This document shows, piece by piece, positions 1-8,742 of a stretch of DNA of 64,000 nucleotides. Under the pieces are notes generated by a model. The model was not told where the DNA came from, did no database searches, and saw only the letters and a list, made by a program, of their open reading frames with translations. Made by a program: the position numbers and the translations under genes. This DNA comes from DATGPD01 sp041398565 (GTDB lineage Bacteria > Planctomycetota > UBA1135 > UBA2386): positions 558,001-622,000 of the forward strand of contig JAWKUN010000004.1 of NCBI GenBank assembly GCA_041398565.1, read 5' to 3'. Numbering within the stretch: position 1 is the first letter of the stretch; the number at the start of each line of letters is the position of its first letter.

Positions 1-602
1 TCCTCCTGGCGCACCCTCCACACCCAGAGGCGACGCGCCAGCCCACCCAGAGCAGTGCCCTGAGCCAGGCGCAGGAGGGTTCGCTCGCCGACCTCGCGCA
101 AGGTCATGCGTCGTGCCGGTCGCATCAGCCAGTGCAGGCGCTCGGGAGTGGCGCGCACGACGATGCGGCGACCATCGCGTCCTGGCCACGCCTCGCCCGC
201 CCGCCCCAGGCCAGGCCAGACCTCGACCGTCGCCGGCGACGGCAGGTCCGGCGAGTAGCCGCTGGGCACGTGCACCTCGATGCCGCCGAGTGCGGCGAAA
301 GCCGCCGCGTCCGGCGCGCCGTAGACGAAGGTGCCGTCGAAGACCCGTCTGAGACGGGCGACGTCGCGCAGCCATGCATCGCCAGCCGCGCCCCGCGGCC
401 AGGCGCGCAACAGGCGGCGGCGGTGCCACTCGGCGGTGCCGTCGCCAGAGAAGAGCGGCGCGCCGCGCTCGGCTGCGTAGAGCGCGGCGTAGAAGCCGCG
501 CAGCTCCGCCCGCACACGCTCGGTGCGTCCGCCGTCTTCGCCCACTGTCGGCTGCGCCGTGAGCCAGGCGCACAGGGCCGTCGCGGCGACGACGTGCCTC
601 AC
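1..602 (-). CDS. Secreted protein of unknown function, partial (runs off window)
   Basis: Reading the minus strand from a GTG at 602 gives an uninterrupted frame of about 200 codons to the window edge. The start overlaps the stop of the upstream gene as GTGA, so translational coupling is likely and decides the start. The N-terminus (MRHVVAATALCAWLTAQ) looks like a short signal peptide. The stretch RVRAELRGFYAALYAAERG resembles the start of the mature part of the neighbouring 599-2008 product, and a later segment ending GYSPDLPSPATVEVW aligns loosely with KYKADAPAATVFL there, so the two look like tandem paralogs. No catalytic motif is recognisable in the visible part, and the C-terminus lies outside the window. 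Function unknown; the existence of the gene is likely from codon usage and coupling. Confidence 0.65.
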   Translation of the reverse strand, partial: MRHVVAATALCAWLTAQPTVGEDGGRTERVRAELRGFYAALYAAERGAPLFSGDGTAEWHRRRLLRAWPRGAAGDAWLRDVARLRRVFDGTFVYGAPDAAAFAALGGIEVHVPSGYSPDLPSPATVEVWPGLGRAGEAWPGRDGRRIVVRATPERLHWLMRPARRMTLREVGERTLLRLAQGTALGGLARRLWVWRVRQE

Positions 603-2008
603 TTGGGCGATGGCGGTCCGTCCTTGGCGCCGGCGTCCTGGCCGTCCTTCGCCACCTTCTTCTCCGGCTTCTCCTCCGGCACCTCGAACCCCTTCTCGGC
701 GACGAACAGCATCGACGAGTCGCGCAGGTTGAACACGTTGTCGAGCAAGCGCTTCAAGCTGCGCTCGAGCTTGAAGGGCGGCTGCGCCTTGCCGTTGATC
801 ACGCAGGTGATCTCCTTGTCGAGGTCGACCAGCGCATCGTTCAGCCACAGACCGAAGTCCGAGACACCACGCGACGTCACCGTGATCTTGTTGCTGGCAC
901 GGTCGGCCACCACTTCGAGGCGCGGGCGCTCGGCGGGGAGGACGTCGGCAATGGGCTCGGCCTTGCCCATGAAGACCCAATAGGCGCGGCGCATGCTGTC
1001 GTGGTTGTTGGCGATCACGACGCGCGATCGGAACACATCGCGGGAGTGCTTGCCCATCCACTCGGCGACCTCCGCCGCCGACTCGGTGAAGGGATAGTCA
1101 CCCTTCGCGTCCAGAACGGTCGCGGAGCCCGCCTGCAGCTTGTTCAGCGCCGCAGCGAGGCGATCGCTCACGTCTTTGGTCTCGTCGCTGCGCAGCAACA
1201 GCACCGGCACGCCGGTCAAGCTGTCGAGCTGGAGATCACCCGGATCGGTCGGCTTGCGCAGGACGATGCCGGCGAACAGGTGCGGGAAGTAGGTGCACAG
1301 CCGCAGGGCGTAGGCACACGAGCCGGCGCCACAGTCGAGGTAGAGCCGGTCGCGGTCCACGTTCACCGTGCGCATCGCGCCGCCCAGCGCGGCGAGCAGC
1401 ACTTCGCGGCGCTTGCCGTCGGTCGCCTGGCCGTCGGGCTTGCTGAGGTCGGCGGGCGGGTCGAAGTCCACCGACTCGTCCAGCTCCGGGAGGACGAAGA
1501 CGTAGTCGCCGGCGGCGGCGGCGCTCTTCCACGTCTTCTCGTACCAATCGCGCGCCGGCACGAAGCCCTTGTCGGACTGACCGCGCAGCAAGAACACCGT
1601 CGCCGCCGGGGCGTCGGCCTTGTACTTCTTGGGCAGGACGAGGTCGTGCGGCGGGAACCCCTTCGGCTTCATTGCGCGCAAGTCGCCGGAGCCGGTCTGG
1701 CGGTCGAACTCGAAACAGTTGGCGAAGACGGCCTGCAGGTCGGCCACGTTGGCCAGGGCGTTCTTCTTCTCCGCACGTCCGTCCCAGTCCTTGAGGAACT
1801 TGTCGCGCGCTTGCGTCTCCTTCTTGGCTGCCGCGGCCCGGCGCTTCTCGTTCGCGTCATTCGCGTCGGCGCGCGCACCGTAGTAGTCCCGCAGCTTGCT
1901 GCGGAGCGCGTCGTGATCGCTCTTGGAGAGCACCGGCTGGGTGGCGCTCGGGTCTTGCTGCGGCAGGAGCGCACACGTCGAGAGCAACAGCGTGAACGAC
2001 AATGACAT
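599..2008 (-). CDS. Secreted alpha/beta-hydrolase-like protein of unknown function
   Basis: 469 residues with a signal peptide (MSLSFTLLLSTCALLPQQ), so probably exported. A charged Ala/Lys/Glu-rich helical region follows (about 25-85). The middle (about 140-300) has the feel of an esterase or alpha/beta-hydrolase fold: ATVFLLRGQSDKG, then DCGAGSCAYALRL near residue 225 as a possible nucleophile elbow, and VPVLLLRSDETKD before a late strand. No convincing Asp/His partners can be assigned, so an inactive or divergent hydrolase is possible. The C-terminus is Lys/Glu/Asp-rich. It is transcribed from a good promoter at 2071-2099 and its stop overlaps the GTG of a paralogous downstream gene. Function unproven. 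Confidence 0.75.
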   Translation of the reverse strand: MSLSFTLLLSTCALLPQQDPSATQPVLSKSDHDALRSKLRDYYGARADANDANEKRRAAAAKKETQARDKFLKDWDGRAEKKNALANVADLQAVFANCFEFDRQTGSGDLRAMKPKGFPPHDLVLPKKYKADAPAATVFLLRGQSDKGFVPARDWYEKTWKSAAAAGDYVFVLPELDESVDFDPPADLSKPDGQATDGKRREVLLAALGGAMRTVNVDRDRLYLDCGAGSCAYALRLCTYFPHLFAGIVLRKPTDPGDLQLDSLTGVPVLLLRSDETKDVSDRLAAALNKLQAGSATVLDAKGDYPFTESAAEVAEWMGKHSRDVFRSRVVIANNHDSMRRAYWVFMGKAEPIADVLPAERPRLEVVADRASNKITVTSRGVSDFGLWLNDALVDLDKEITCVINGKAQPPFKLERSLKRLLDNVFNLRDSSMLFVAEKGFEVPEEKPEKKVAKDGQDAGAKDGPPSPK

Positions 2009-2070
2009 GAGGTCTGGTCTCGATTCCTTGCGTTGTCGGCGGAGGGGCTTGCCGGAACGGCAACCCGTGC

Positions 2071-2099
2071 AGGTTAGCGCCCGGGTGAGGAGCTGTCAG
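2071..2099 (-). promoter_or_regulatory. Sigma-70-type promoter for the 599-2008 gene
   Basis: On the minus strand CTGACA (2099-2094) is followed after exactly 17 nt by TAACCT (2076-2071). This matches the TTGACA / TAxxxT pattern and gives a leader of roughly 60 nt before the ATG at 2008. Tandem 17-bp repeats abut the -35 on its upstream side. Confidence 0.6.
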
Positions 2100-2101
2100 C
2101 G

Positions 2102-2152
2102 CGCGCACCCGGGAAAGCCGCGCACCCGGGAAGGCCGCGCAGCCGTGGAAAA
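2102..2152. repeat. Tandem 17-bp repeat, about three copies
   Basis: Two almost identical 17-mers (2102-2118 and 2119-2135, unit CGCGCACCCGGGAAAGC with one change) are followed by a degenerate third (2136-2152). They lie directly upstream of the minus-strand -35 box at 2094-2099, where an activator-binding site would sit, and downstream of the purM stop. The regulatory role is inference. Confidence 0.6.
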
Positions 2153-2206
2153 CGGGGTGGGTACGCTCGCGCGCGCCGATCCCAACCCCCGGACTCGCCG
2201 GCTCGG

Positions 2207-3247
2207 TCAGCGGAGGATCACTTCGCGCGCGCCCGGAACGACGCGGCCCACGCGATGGCAGGCCTCCCCGCGCGCCGCCAGCCGGCGCACGATGTCGTCG
2301 GCGTGGGCGGCGTCGACGAAGAGGACCATGCCGAAGCCCATGTTGAACACGCGGCACGCCTCGGCGCGGCCGACACCGCCCTTGGCCACCAGGTAGGCGA
2401 AGATCGGCGGCGCCGGCACGGCCCCCACTTCGATCTCCACCGCGACGCCCGCCGGCAGGACGCGCGGGATGTTGTCGGGCAGACCGCCACCCGTGATGTG
2501 CGCCATGCCGGCGATCAGGTCGTCTTCCAGCAGCGGCCACAGCGCCTTCAGGTAGCTGCGGTGCACCGCCAACAGGGCCTCGCCCACGGTCTGGCCGCCG
2601 AGTTCGTCGGGCCGATCGTCGATTCCGTGCCCGAGCTGCGCGAAGCAGATGTGCCGCGCCAGCGAGTAGCCGTTGGTGTGCAGACCCGACGAGGGCAGCG
2701 CCAGCGCCACCTGACCGGCGCGCACACGGCTGCCGTCGAGGATCTTGTCGCGCTGCACACAGCCGATCAGGGTGCCGGCCACGTCGAACTCGCCCTCCAC
2801 GTACACCCCGGGCATCTCCGCCGTCTCGCCGCCGAGCAGCGCGCAGTCGTTCTGCTTGCACGCCCGCGCCACGCCGGAGATCACCTGGGTCACCCGCTCC
2901 GGCACCATCTTGCCGATGGCGACGTAGTCGAGGAAGAACAGCGGGCGCGCGCCCTGCACCAGGATGTCGTCGACGCAGTGGTTGACCAGATCTTCGCCGA
3001 CGCTGGACACGTCTTGCGTCATCTGCGCCACCTTGACCTTGGTACCCACGCCGTCGGTCGACGCCACCAGCACCTGCCCCTCGACCCCCGCCGCCCGCGG
3101 ATCGAACAGGCCGCCGAACTGACCGACGTCGCCCATCACGCCCTTGGTGAAGGTCGCGCGGATCGCATCCTTCGCGTCGAGCACGGCGCGGTACTTGGCG
3201 TCGATGTCGACGCCGGCGTTCTTGTAGGCAGACGGCGGTACGGTCAC
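2207..3247 (-). CDS. purM: Phosphoribosylformylglycinamidine cyclo-ligase (AIR synthetase)
   Basis: 346 residues, the normal PurM length. The enzyme closes the imidazole ring of FGAM to AIR with ATP in de novo purine synthesis, in the cytoplasm. Family landmarks are present in order: YKNAGVDIDAKYRAV near the N-terminus, VASTDGVGTKVKVAQ (about 60-75), LGGETAEMPGVYVEGEFD (about 137-155) and the Gly-rich ITGGGLPDNIPRVLP (about 250-265). The start is GTG at 3247, overlapping the stop of the Nudix gene as GTGA, which supports this start and suggests coupling. No other pur gene is in the window, so the association with a Nudix hydrolase is not an obvious pathway operon. Identification is secure. 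Confidence 0.96.
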   Translation of the reverse strand: MTVPPSAYKNAGVDIDAKYRAVLDAKDAIRATFTKGVMGDVGQFGGLFDPRAAGVEGQVLVASTDGVGTKVKVAQMTQDVSSVGEDLVNHCVDDILVQGARPLFFLDYVAIGKMVPERVTQVISGVARACKQNDCALLGGETAEMPGVYVEGEFDVAGTLIGCVQRDKILDGSRVRAGQVALALPSSGLHTNGYSLARHICFAQLGHGIDDRPDELGGQTVGEALLAVHRSYLKALWPLLEDDLIAGMAHITGGGLPDNIPRVLPAGVAVEIEVGAVPAPPIFAYLVAKGGVGRAEACRVFNMGFGMVLFVDAAHADDIVRRLAARGEACHRVGRVVPGAREVILR

Positions 3248-3765
3248 TCGATGTCTCCGGAGGGGAACTCGGCGCGAAGCCGAGCGAAGATCACGCGGTT
3301 GTTCTCGAACGCGAGCTCGTCGGGCAGGCGGTCGAGCGCGAAGAAGCGCGCGTCGGCGGCATCATCGGCGGCACACAGCGTGCCGGCAACAGGCGAGGCG
3401 AGGTACGCCACGACGTTCACGCGCTTGCGCGGGTCGTCGGTGGCGTAGAACACGTCGAGCAAGCGGCGGATCTCGACGTCGAGCCCGGTCTCTTCGCGCA
3501 CCTCGCGCCGCGCCGTGCTGGCCGGATCCTCGCCGTAGTCCTGGAAGCCGCCGGGCAACGCCCAGGCGCCGACGAACGGCGGAATCCGACGCTGGATCAG
3601 CAGCACCTCGCGGCCGCGCACCACCACGGCGCAGGCGGCGGCCGCCGGCGACCTGAAGTGCACGAAGGCGCAGGTGGTGCAAGCATGCCGCTCGTGGCCG
3701 AAGACGCTGCGCACCAGCAGCGGCGCGCCGCACCACAGACAAAACGAGGCTTGCGGATCGAGCAT
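3244..3765 (-). CDS. Nudix hydrolase with N-terminal zinc ribbon
   Basis: 173 residues starting at ATG 3765, 41 nt after the preceding gene. The N-terminus carries a zinc ribbon with C9-x2-C12 and C29-x2-C32, as in the zinc-ribbon subgroup of Nudix proteins (NADH pyrophosphatase or ADP-ribose type). A complete Nudix box follows at about 72-94: G-x5-E-x7-REVREETGL, providing the acidic metal ligands. The family hydrolyses nucleoside diphosphates linked to another moiety; the actual substrate cannot be told. Its stop overlaps purM as GTGA. Cytoplasmic. The family assignment is firm, the substrate unknown. Confidence 0.92.
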   Translation of the reverse strand: MLDPQASFCLWCGAPLLVRSVFGHERHACTTCAFVHFRSPAAAACAVVVRGREVLLIQRRIPPFVGAWALPGGFQDYGEDPASTARREVREETGLDVEIRRLLDVFYATDDPRKRVNVVAYLASPVAGTLCAADDAADARFFALDRLPDELAFENNRVIFARLRAEFPSGDIE

Positions 3766-3806
3766 GGCGTGTGGACACGGTAGCGCACCGAGCCACGGCG
3801 CCGGCG

Positions 3807-4931
3807 TCAGCGTTCCGCCGCGATCTTCGCCAAGGTATCGGCCCAGTCCGGCAGCTCCCGCGCCAGCCGTGGGTCGGCGCTGCTGTTCACCAAGATCGCC
3901 ACCGCCACGTCGAGGTCCGGGTAGTAGCGCATCTCGCTCAGCGAGCCGGGGAAGTAGCCGCGATGTCCGCACGCCGGGCCGAGTTCGGTGTCCTCGACGA
4001 TCACTCCCAGGCCGTAGCGCGAGACCTTGCCGCGCGGACCACCCAGCCGCGCCGGCGAGCCCGCGAGCGCGTCGCCGCGCGTCTCCCCCAGCACCTCGCC
4101 GCCGTACAGGGCCTTGGCCCAGCGCGCCAGGTCGCTCGCCGTCGTCGCGAAGCCGCCGCCGGCGCCTTCGAAGGCCGGGTCGAACGGCAGCCTGCCGCCC
4201 TCGAGCATGGCGTCGCAGCCGCCGAACGGGTTGTCTTCGCCGGCGTAGCTCGGCAGTAGGCCCGGAATCTCGCGGCCGACGCCGGGCACGGTGTGCGTGA
4301 GCGCGAGCGGCACCAGGAAGCGCCGCGCGATCTCGTCGTAGCACGGCTTGCCGGCGACCTTCTCCAGCACCAAGCCCAACAGCACGTAGTTGGTGTCGCT
4401 GTATTCGAAGCCCTCGCCCGCTGCGAAGCGCGGCTGCTTGCCGAGGACGAACTCGAGCTCCTCGCGCGGCGAGAAGCGATGGTCGGGCTCGGCCAGCAGC
4501 CGCCGCACGAACGCCGGATCGAACTCGTAGCGCATGAGGCCGCTGCGGTGCATGAGCAGGTGGCGGATCGTGATGTCCGCGGCGTTGGGCAGGCGCGCGA
4601 ACCACTCCTCCTCACCGAACCACGTCGCCACCTCGCGGTCGAGGTCGAGCTTCTTCTCGCACACGAGCTGGCAGGCGAGCGCGGCGAAGAACGTCTTGCC
4701 GGTGCTCCCCGCGAGGAGCAGCCCGTCGTCCGGCATCGGCTCCTTGCCGTCGCGGTCGGCGTGGCCGGCAGTGAAGGGGACCAGCGTCCCGTCGCGGAGC
4801 ATCACCGCCGCCTGCGCTCCGGGCACGCGCGCGGCCAGCCGAGCCACCAGCTCCGCCCGCAGCCGGTCGGCCAGCGTCGCTTGCGCCACGAGGGAGGAGG
4901 CCAGCCAGGAAACCGCGACGAGGGTGCGCAT
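3807..4931 (-). CDS. Secreted serine hydrolase of the beta-lactamase / penicillin-binding fold
   Basis: 374 residues from the ATG at 4931, chosen because MRTLVAVSWLASSLVAQA is a good signal peptide; an ORF extension to 5006 adds only Arg-rich sequence. The catalytic S-x-x-K is S76-T-G-K79 in LLLAGSTGKTFF, the second motif is Y177-S-D in FEYSDTNYVLL, and a late GHRGYFPG (about 330) fits the H/K-x-G motif. Members of this class C-like family are D-Ala-D-Ala carboxypeptidases, esterases or peptidases; sequence alone does not choose. It is exported, probably acting on envelope or exogenous substrates. Downstream lies the Nudix gene. Confidence 0.9.
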   Translation of the reverse strand: MRTLVAVSWLASSLVAQATLADRLRAELVARLAARVPGAQAAVMLRDGTLVPFTAGHADRDGKEPMPDDGLLLAGSTGKTFFAALACQLVCEKKLDLDREVATWFGEEEWFARLPNAADITIRHLLMHRSGLMRYEFDPAFVRRLLAEPDHRFSPREELEFVLGKQPRFAAGEGFEYSDTNYVLLGLVLEKVAGKPCYDEIARRFLVPLALTHTVPGVGREIPGLLPSYAGEDNPFGGCDAMLEGGRLPFDPAFEGAGGGFATTASDLARWAKALYGGEVLGETRGDALAGSPARLGGPRGKVSRYGLGVIVEDTELGPACGHRGYFPGSLSEMRYYPDLDVAVAILVNSSADPRLARELPDWADTLAKIAAER

Positions 4932-5021
4932 GCGCTCACCTACGGCGCACCGCGCGGACCTGCGAGACGCAACCGCGCGCTGGCCGGATCGACGACGGAG
5001 GCGCACCGGCAGCTCCTGCCG

Positions 5022-6440
5022 TCACAGCAGCGGCGTCAGGAGCTTCGCCACGTTGTCGGCGAACGTGCGCACCGGGCCGCGCCGCTGCCAGCGTGCGACG
5101 TCCAGCCGCCGGCTCGCGGCCAGGTAGCTGGCGTGCAGCCCGCGCAGACGGCTGGCGAAGCCGCGGTCGTACACCAGCAACGCCATCTCGAAGTTGAGCA
5201 GGAAGCTGCGCACATCGAGGTTGGCCGAGCCGACGATGGCGAATGTGTCGTCGATGCGCACGGTCTTGGCGTGCAGTAGCCCGCCCTGGTACTCGTGGAT
5301 CGCGACCCCCACCTCGAGCAGCTCGCCGTAGTGCGATCGACCCGCAGCTTGCGTGATGCGATGGTCGGAACGCCGCGGCAAGATGAGCGTCACCTCGATG
5401 CCACGCAGCGCCGCCGCGCGCAGCGCCGCCAGGATCGCCTCGTCGGGCACGAAGTAGGGCGTGGTCAGGGTCACGCTGCGCCGGGCCGCGGCGATGGCCT
5501 GGCCCATCACCTCCACCAGGGGCGCGCCGCTGCCGTCGGGTCCGGTGGGCAGGGTCTGCACGGGCACCACGGGCGCACGCAGCGTTCCGGCGAAGAGATC
5601 GTCGCCCGCGGGCGCGCCGCCGCAGAACGTCCAGTCGCGCAGGAACACCGCCTGCAACAGGTCGACCACCGGACCGGTCAGACGCACCGATGCGTCGACC
5701 CAGGGCCCCAGGTGCGCCTTGCGCGGGTCGATGGCATCGGCCAGGTTGTGGCTGCCGGTGATCGCCACCGCGCCGTCCACGATCAGGAGCTTGCGGTGGT
5801 TGCGCAGGTCGAGTCGGGCCACGGCTGCACGCAACGGATTCACCGGCATGACCTCGATCACCTTCACGCCACCGCTCTCGAGGTCGACGCGCAACGGGCT
5901 GCGCAGGAAGCCGCGGCTGCCCACGGCGTCGACCAGCAGGCGGCACTTCACCCCACGCGCGGCGGCCCGCTGCAGGGCGTGGCCCACGGCGCGCCCGGTG
6001 TCGTCGTCGCGGCAGATGAAGTAGAGCATGTGCACGTGGTGCGTCGCGCCGTCGATCGCTGCCTCCGCGGCCAAGCGCCAACCCTCGGGCGACGACAACA
6101 GTTCGAGGTCCGCGCCGGCGACACTGCTGCCGGCGCCGACGGCTTCGGCCAAGCGCGCCACCGAGCGGAAGCGCGGGTCGAGGTCGGCCTCGAACGCCGC
6201 CCGCGCAGCCTCGAGCGCTGGCGACGGCACCGCGCCGAGCGCACGGAAGGCGCGCAGCCGCCGCCCGCCCAGGCGGTTCTCGCCGATCAGAAGGTAGGCG
6301 AGAGCGCCGAAGATCGGCACGAAGGACACCACCGCCAGCCAGGCCAGCGCCGTCGATGGGGCGCGCTTGCGCCGGATGATCACCAGCGCCATGAGCACGC
6401 GCACCCCCCACTCGATCAAGAAGACGTGGTGCGTCTGCAT
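5022..6440 (-). CDS. Phospholipase-D family cardiolipin synthase-like protein
   Basis: 472 residues from the ATG at 6440, selected because it overlaps the stop of a small upstream reading frame as TGATG; the frame is open further to 6491. The N-terminus holds two membrane segments (VLMALVIIRRKR..., LAWLAVVSFVPIFGALAYLL) typical of the PLD N-terminal domain. Two HKD motifs follow: NHRKLLIVDGAVAITGSHN (about 220) and LHAKTVRIDDTFAIVGSAN (about 400), the pair that makes the phospholipase-D active site. Bacterial ClsA-type enzymes condense two phosphatidylglycerols into cardiolipin at the inner membrane, and that is the likely role, though other PLD transfer reactions are possible. Confidence 0.9.
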   Translation of the reverse strand: MQTHHVFLIEWGVRVLMALVIIRRKRAPSTALAWLAVVSFVPIFGALAYLLIGENRLGGRRLRAFRALGAVPSPALEAARAAFEADLDPRFRSVARLAEAVGAGSSVAGADLELLSSPEGWRLAAEAAIDGATHHVHMLYFICRDDDTGRAVGHALQRAAARGVKCRLLVDAVGSRGFLRSPLRVDLESGGVKVIEVMPVNPLRAAVARLDLRNHRKLLIVDGAVAITGSHNLADAIDPRKAHLGPWVDASVRLTGPVVDLLQAVFLRDWTFCGGAPAGDDLFAGTLRAPVVPVQTLPTGPDGSGAPLVEVMGQAIAAARRSVTLTTPYFVPDEAILAALRAAALRGIEVTLILPRRSDHRITQAAGRSHYGELLEVGVAIHEYQGGLLHAKTVRIDDTFAIVGSANLDVRSFLLNFEMALLVYDRGFASRLRGLHASYLAASRRLDVARWQRRGPVRTFADNVAKLLTPLL

Positions 6441-6547
6441 CAGGCGCCGTCCCCGCCGGCGCGTCCCGGCAACGTGGAGCGGTCCCGCCACCAGCCCGCG
6501 GCGAGAACGACGACGCTGTAGGTCGAGAGCAGGTGTCCGAGTTCCAT
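6440..6547 (-). CDS. Possible 35-residue leader or small membrane peptide
   Basis: A 35-codon frame starts at ATG 6547 and stops at 6442-6440, where TGA shares its last base with the ATG of the PLD gene (TGATG). The peptide has a short hydrophobic stretch (HLLSTYSVVVLAAGWW) and an Arg/Gly tail. A possible -10 box TAACCT lies at 6573-6568, about 20 nt before the start. The tight overlap and promoter position favour translation, but no homolog is recognised and it may only serve to couple translation. Confidence 0.4.
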   Translation of the reverse strand: MELGHLLSTYSVVVLAAGWWRDRSTLPGRAGGDGA

Positions 6548-6567
6548 CGACCGGCCGTGTCGGGCGC

Positions 6568-6573
6568 AGGTTA
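6568..6573 (-). promoter_or_regulatory. Candidate -10 element upstream of the small peptide / PLD operon
   Basis: TAACCT on the minus strand, within the same ten-base context GCTAACCTGC as the promoter at 2071-2076. No good -35 is visible at 16-18 nt, so support is weak. Confidence 0.3.
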
Positions 6574-6671
6574 GCCGCCGCGCCGTCGCCGCGAACCAGG
6601 ATCCCGATCGGACTTGTGCTCGCGGCGCCGCGCGGAACACTGCGCCAGGTCTTCCCTTCTTCCCGTCAGCC

Positions 6672-7316
6672 TTGAGCGCCCCTCCTCCGTCGACGCCCGC
6701 CCACACCGCTGCCGTGCTGGCCCGCGCCCGCCAGGGTGACGAGCCCGCGCGCGACGCCCTCTTCGCCGGCGCCGTACCACCGCTCCTCACCTACGTACGG
6801 GTTCGCTTGGGCGACAGGCTGCGCAGCAAGGTCGAGCCGCTCGACGTGGTGCAGGACACCTTCGCTGCGGCGCTACCCGCGCTCGCGGACTTCGAGGCGC
6901 AGGGGCCAGGGTCGTTCTTGGCATGGCTGTGCCGCATCGCCGAGCGGCAGATCGCCGGCCTCGCCGATCACTTCGACGCCAAGAAGCGGCGGCCACGCGG
7001 AGAGGCGACGCCGTGGAGCGCCATCGCCACGCGCCTCGTCGCCGGTGGCACGGCACCCGGATCGGTGGCGGCGCGCCGCGACGAGCACGACCGCCTGGAA
7101 GCGGCGCTGGCAGCGCTCGGGGACGACGAACGTGCGGTGGTTCTGCTGCACTTCTTCGAGGAGCGACCGCTGCGCCAGGTCGCGGCGGCCCTCGGGCTGT
7201 CGACGACCACCGCGCATCGGCTGGTGGGCCGCGCCACCGCCCGTCTCGGCGCGCTCTTGGCCCAGGCGCACGGCGCCACCGACGAACGCGGCGCTCCGCC
7301 AGCCTCTTCGACCTGA
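6672..7316 (+). CDS. RNA polymerase sigma factor, ECF type
   Basis: 214 residues with a TTG start at 6672. Region 2 is visible around residues 30-95 (YVRVRLGDRLRSKVEPLDVVQDTF then FLAWLCRIAERQIAGLADHFDAKKRR) and region 4 near 150-205 (ALGDDERAVVLLHFFEERPLRQVAAALGLSTTTAHRLVGRA), the helix-turn-helix that reads the -35. The SKVEPLDVVQDTF form is the one seen in Planctomycete ECF groups. No anti-sigma gene adjoins; instead a very large Ser/Thr kinase lies downstream past a convergently oriented sulfatase, and kinases of this kind are common partners of Planctomycete ECF factors. Regulon unknown. Confidence 0.9.
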   Translation: MSAPPPSTPAHTAAVLARARQGDEPARDALFAGAVPPLLTYVRVRLGDRLRSKVEPLDVVQDTFAAALPALADFEAQGPGSFLAWLCRIAERQIAGLADHFDAKKRRPRGEATPWSAIATRLVAGGTAPGSVAARRDEHDRLEAALAALGDDERAVVLLHFFEERPLRQVAAALGLSTTTAHRLVGRATARLGALLAQAHGATDERGAPPASST

Positions 7317-7374
7317 GCACCCTCCCGAGACTCGTCTGGCGAACCACCGCCGAGCGCCCGCGCCATCGCGATGC

Positions 7375-8742
7375 TCAGCGGGCCCGCCAGCGCTCGCGCA
7401 GGGCGTCGGTGCGCGCGCGCAGGCGCGCCAGGTCTTCGGCGAACGCGGGGTCGTCCTTCAGATCGCGCACCTGCTCGGGGTCGACGACGTGGTCGTACAG
7501 CTCCTCGACCACCGGGGCCTGCTCGTACCAGCGCAGGTAGGTGTACCGCGCCGTGCGGACGCCCTCGCTCTTGGGGATGTTGGCGCGCTCGAAACGGTGC
7601 TCGACGAGGAACTCGTCGCGCCACGCCGCCGGTGCCGGGCCGGCCAGCCAGGGACGCAGGCTCGCCCCCTGGCACTCCGCATCCGCCACGCCCGCGAGGT
7701 CCAACAGGGTCGGCGCCACATCGACGTTGAGGACCATCGCGTCGACCCTGGCTCGACGCGCGGCACGGTCCAGGCGTGGATCGAGGACGACGAGCGGCAC
7801 CCGGATCGATGGCTCGTAGGGATACCACTTGCCGGCGAAGCCCCGCTCCCCGAGGAAGTAGCCGTTGTCCGACAAGAACACGATCACCGTCCGCTCCGCC
7901 ATGCCACGCGCCGCCAGCGCCGCGCGCAGGCGACCGATGGCCGCGTCGACGCCGCGGATCATGCGGTGGTAGCCGCGCACCATGCGCTGGTACTTGGCCG
8001 GCTCGTCGAAACGCCAGGCGTAGCGCACGCGGCTCTCGGACTCGCGCAGGAACTCCGGCTGCGCCGCGAAGAACTCCGGCGCCATCGTCGCCGGCACCGG
8101 CCAGACCGTGTCCGCGTACGCGTCGTCCTGCGCCGCCGGCCAGAAGTACTGCTGCGCGGCGCCGTCGTCCGCGTGCGGCGCGTTGAAGCTGAGCGACAGG
8201 CACCACGGCCGGTCCTCGGACGCGGTTTCGAGGAACTCGACGGCGCGGTCGGTCGAGAGGTCGGTGAGGTGGCGCACGGAACCGTCGACCTGTGGCCTCG
8301 CGTACGGCGGCGCCAGCGGCTCGAACACGTCGAACATGCGCGCGGCCGCGCCTCGCGGCAGGCGCACGCCGAGCTTGCCGACGAAGCCGGTACGGTAGCC
8401 CGCGGCCCGCAGCCGCACCGGATAGCTGCGCGCGACGAGGTCCTCACGCAGGGGCGGTGTCCCGAACGTGAAGCCGTGGTGACTCTCGTACGACCCGGTG
8501 AGGATCGAAGCGCGGCTCGCCGCGCAGATCGGCGTCGTCACGAAGGCGTTGCAGAACATGGTGCCCTCGCGCGCCAAGCGGTCCATCTGCGGCGTGTCGA
8601 CCAGCGGGTTGCCTGCCGCACCGAGGCCGTCCCAGCGCTGGTCGTCGGTGACGATCACCAACAGGTTGGGAGGTCGCGGGGCCTGCTGCGGCGGCGCCGC
8701 CGGCAGGACCGTGGCGAACACGAGAGCGCACAGGCCTTTCAC
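7375..8742 (-). CDS. Secreted sulfatase (arylsulfatase family)
   Basis: 455 residues from GTG 8742, picked because VKGLCALVFATVLPAAPPQQ is a signal peptide; upstream codons are not coding-like. Metal ligands D33-D34 sit in NLLVIVTDDQRWDG. The sulfatase signature is C73-A-A-S-R in ICAASRASILTGSY: the Cys converted to formylglycine, with Ala in place of the usual Pro, a variant often seen in Planctomycete sulfatases. Later motifs include GYHRMIRGVDAAIGRL and FLSDNGYFLGERGFAGKWYPYEPSIRVPL. The enzyme should hydrolyse sulfate esters outside the cytoplasm, probably of algal or host polysaccharides. It needs a formylglycine-generating enzyme, not present here. Confidence 0.94.
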   Translation of the reverse strand: MKGLCALVFATVLPAAPPQQAPRPPNLLVIVTDDQRWDGLGAAGNPLVDTPQMDRLAREGTMFCNAFVTTPICAASRASILTGSYESHHGFTFGTPPLREDLVARSYPVRLRAAGYRTGFVGKLGVRLPRGAAARMFDVFEPLAPPYARPQVDGSVRHLTDLSTDRAVEFLETASEDRPWCLSLSFNAPHADDGAAQQYFWPAAQDDAYADTVWPVPATMAPEFFAAQPEFLRESESRVRYAWRFDEPAKYQRMVRGYHRMIRGVDAAIGRLRAALAARGMAERTVIVFLSDNGYFLGERGFAGKWYPYEPSIRVPLVVLDPRLDRAARRARVDAMVLNVDVAPTLLDLAGVADAECQGASLRPWLAGPAPAAWRDEFLVEHRFERANIPKSEGVRTARYTYLRWYEQAPVVEELYDHVVDPEQVRDLKDDPAFAEDLARLRARTDALRERWRAR

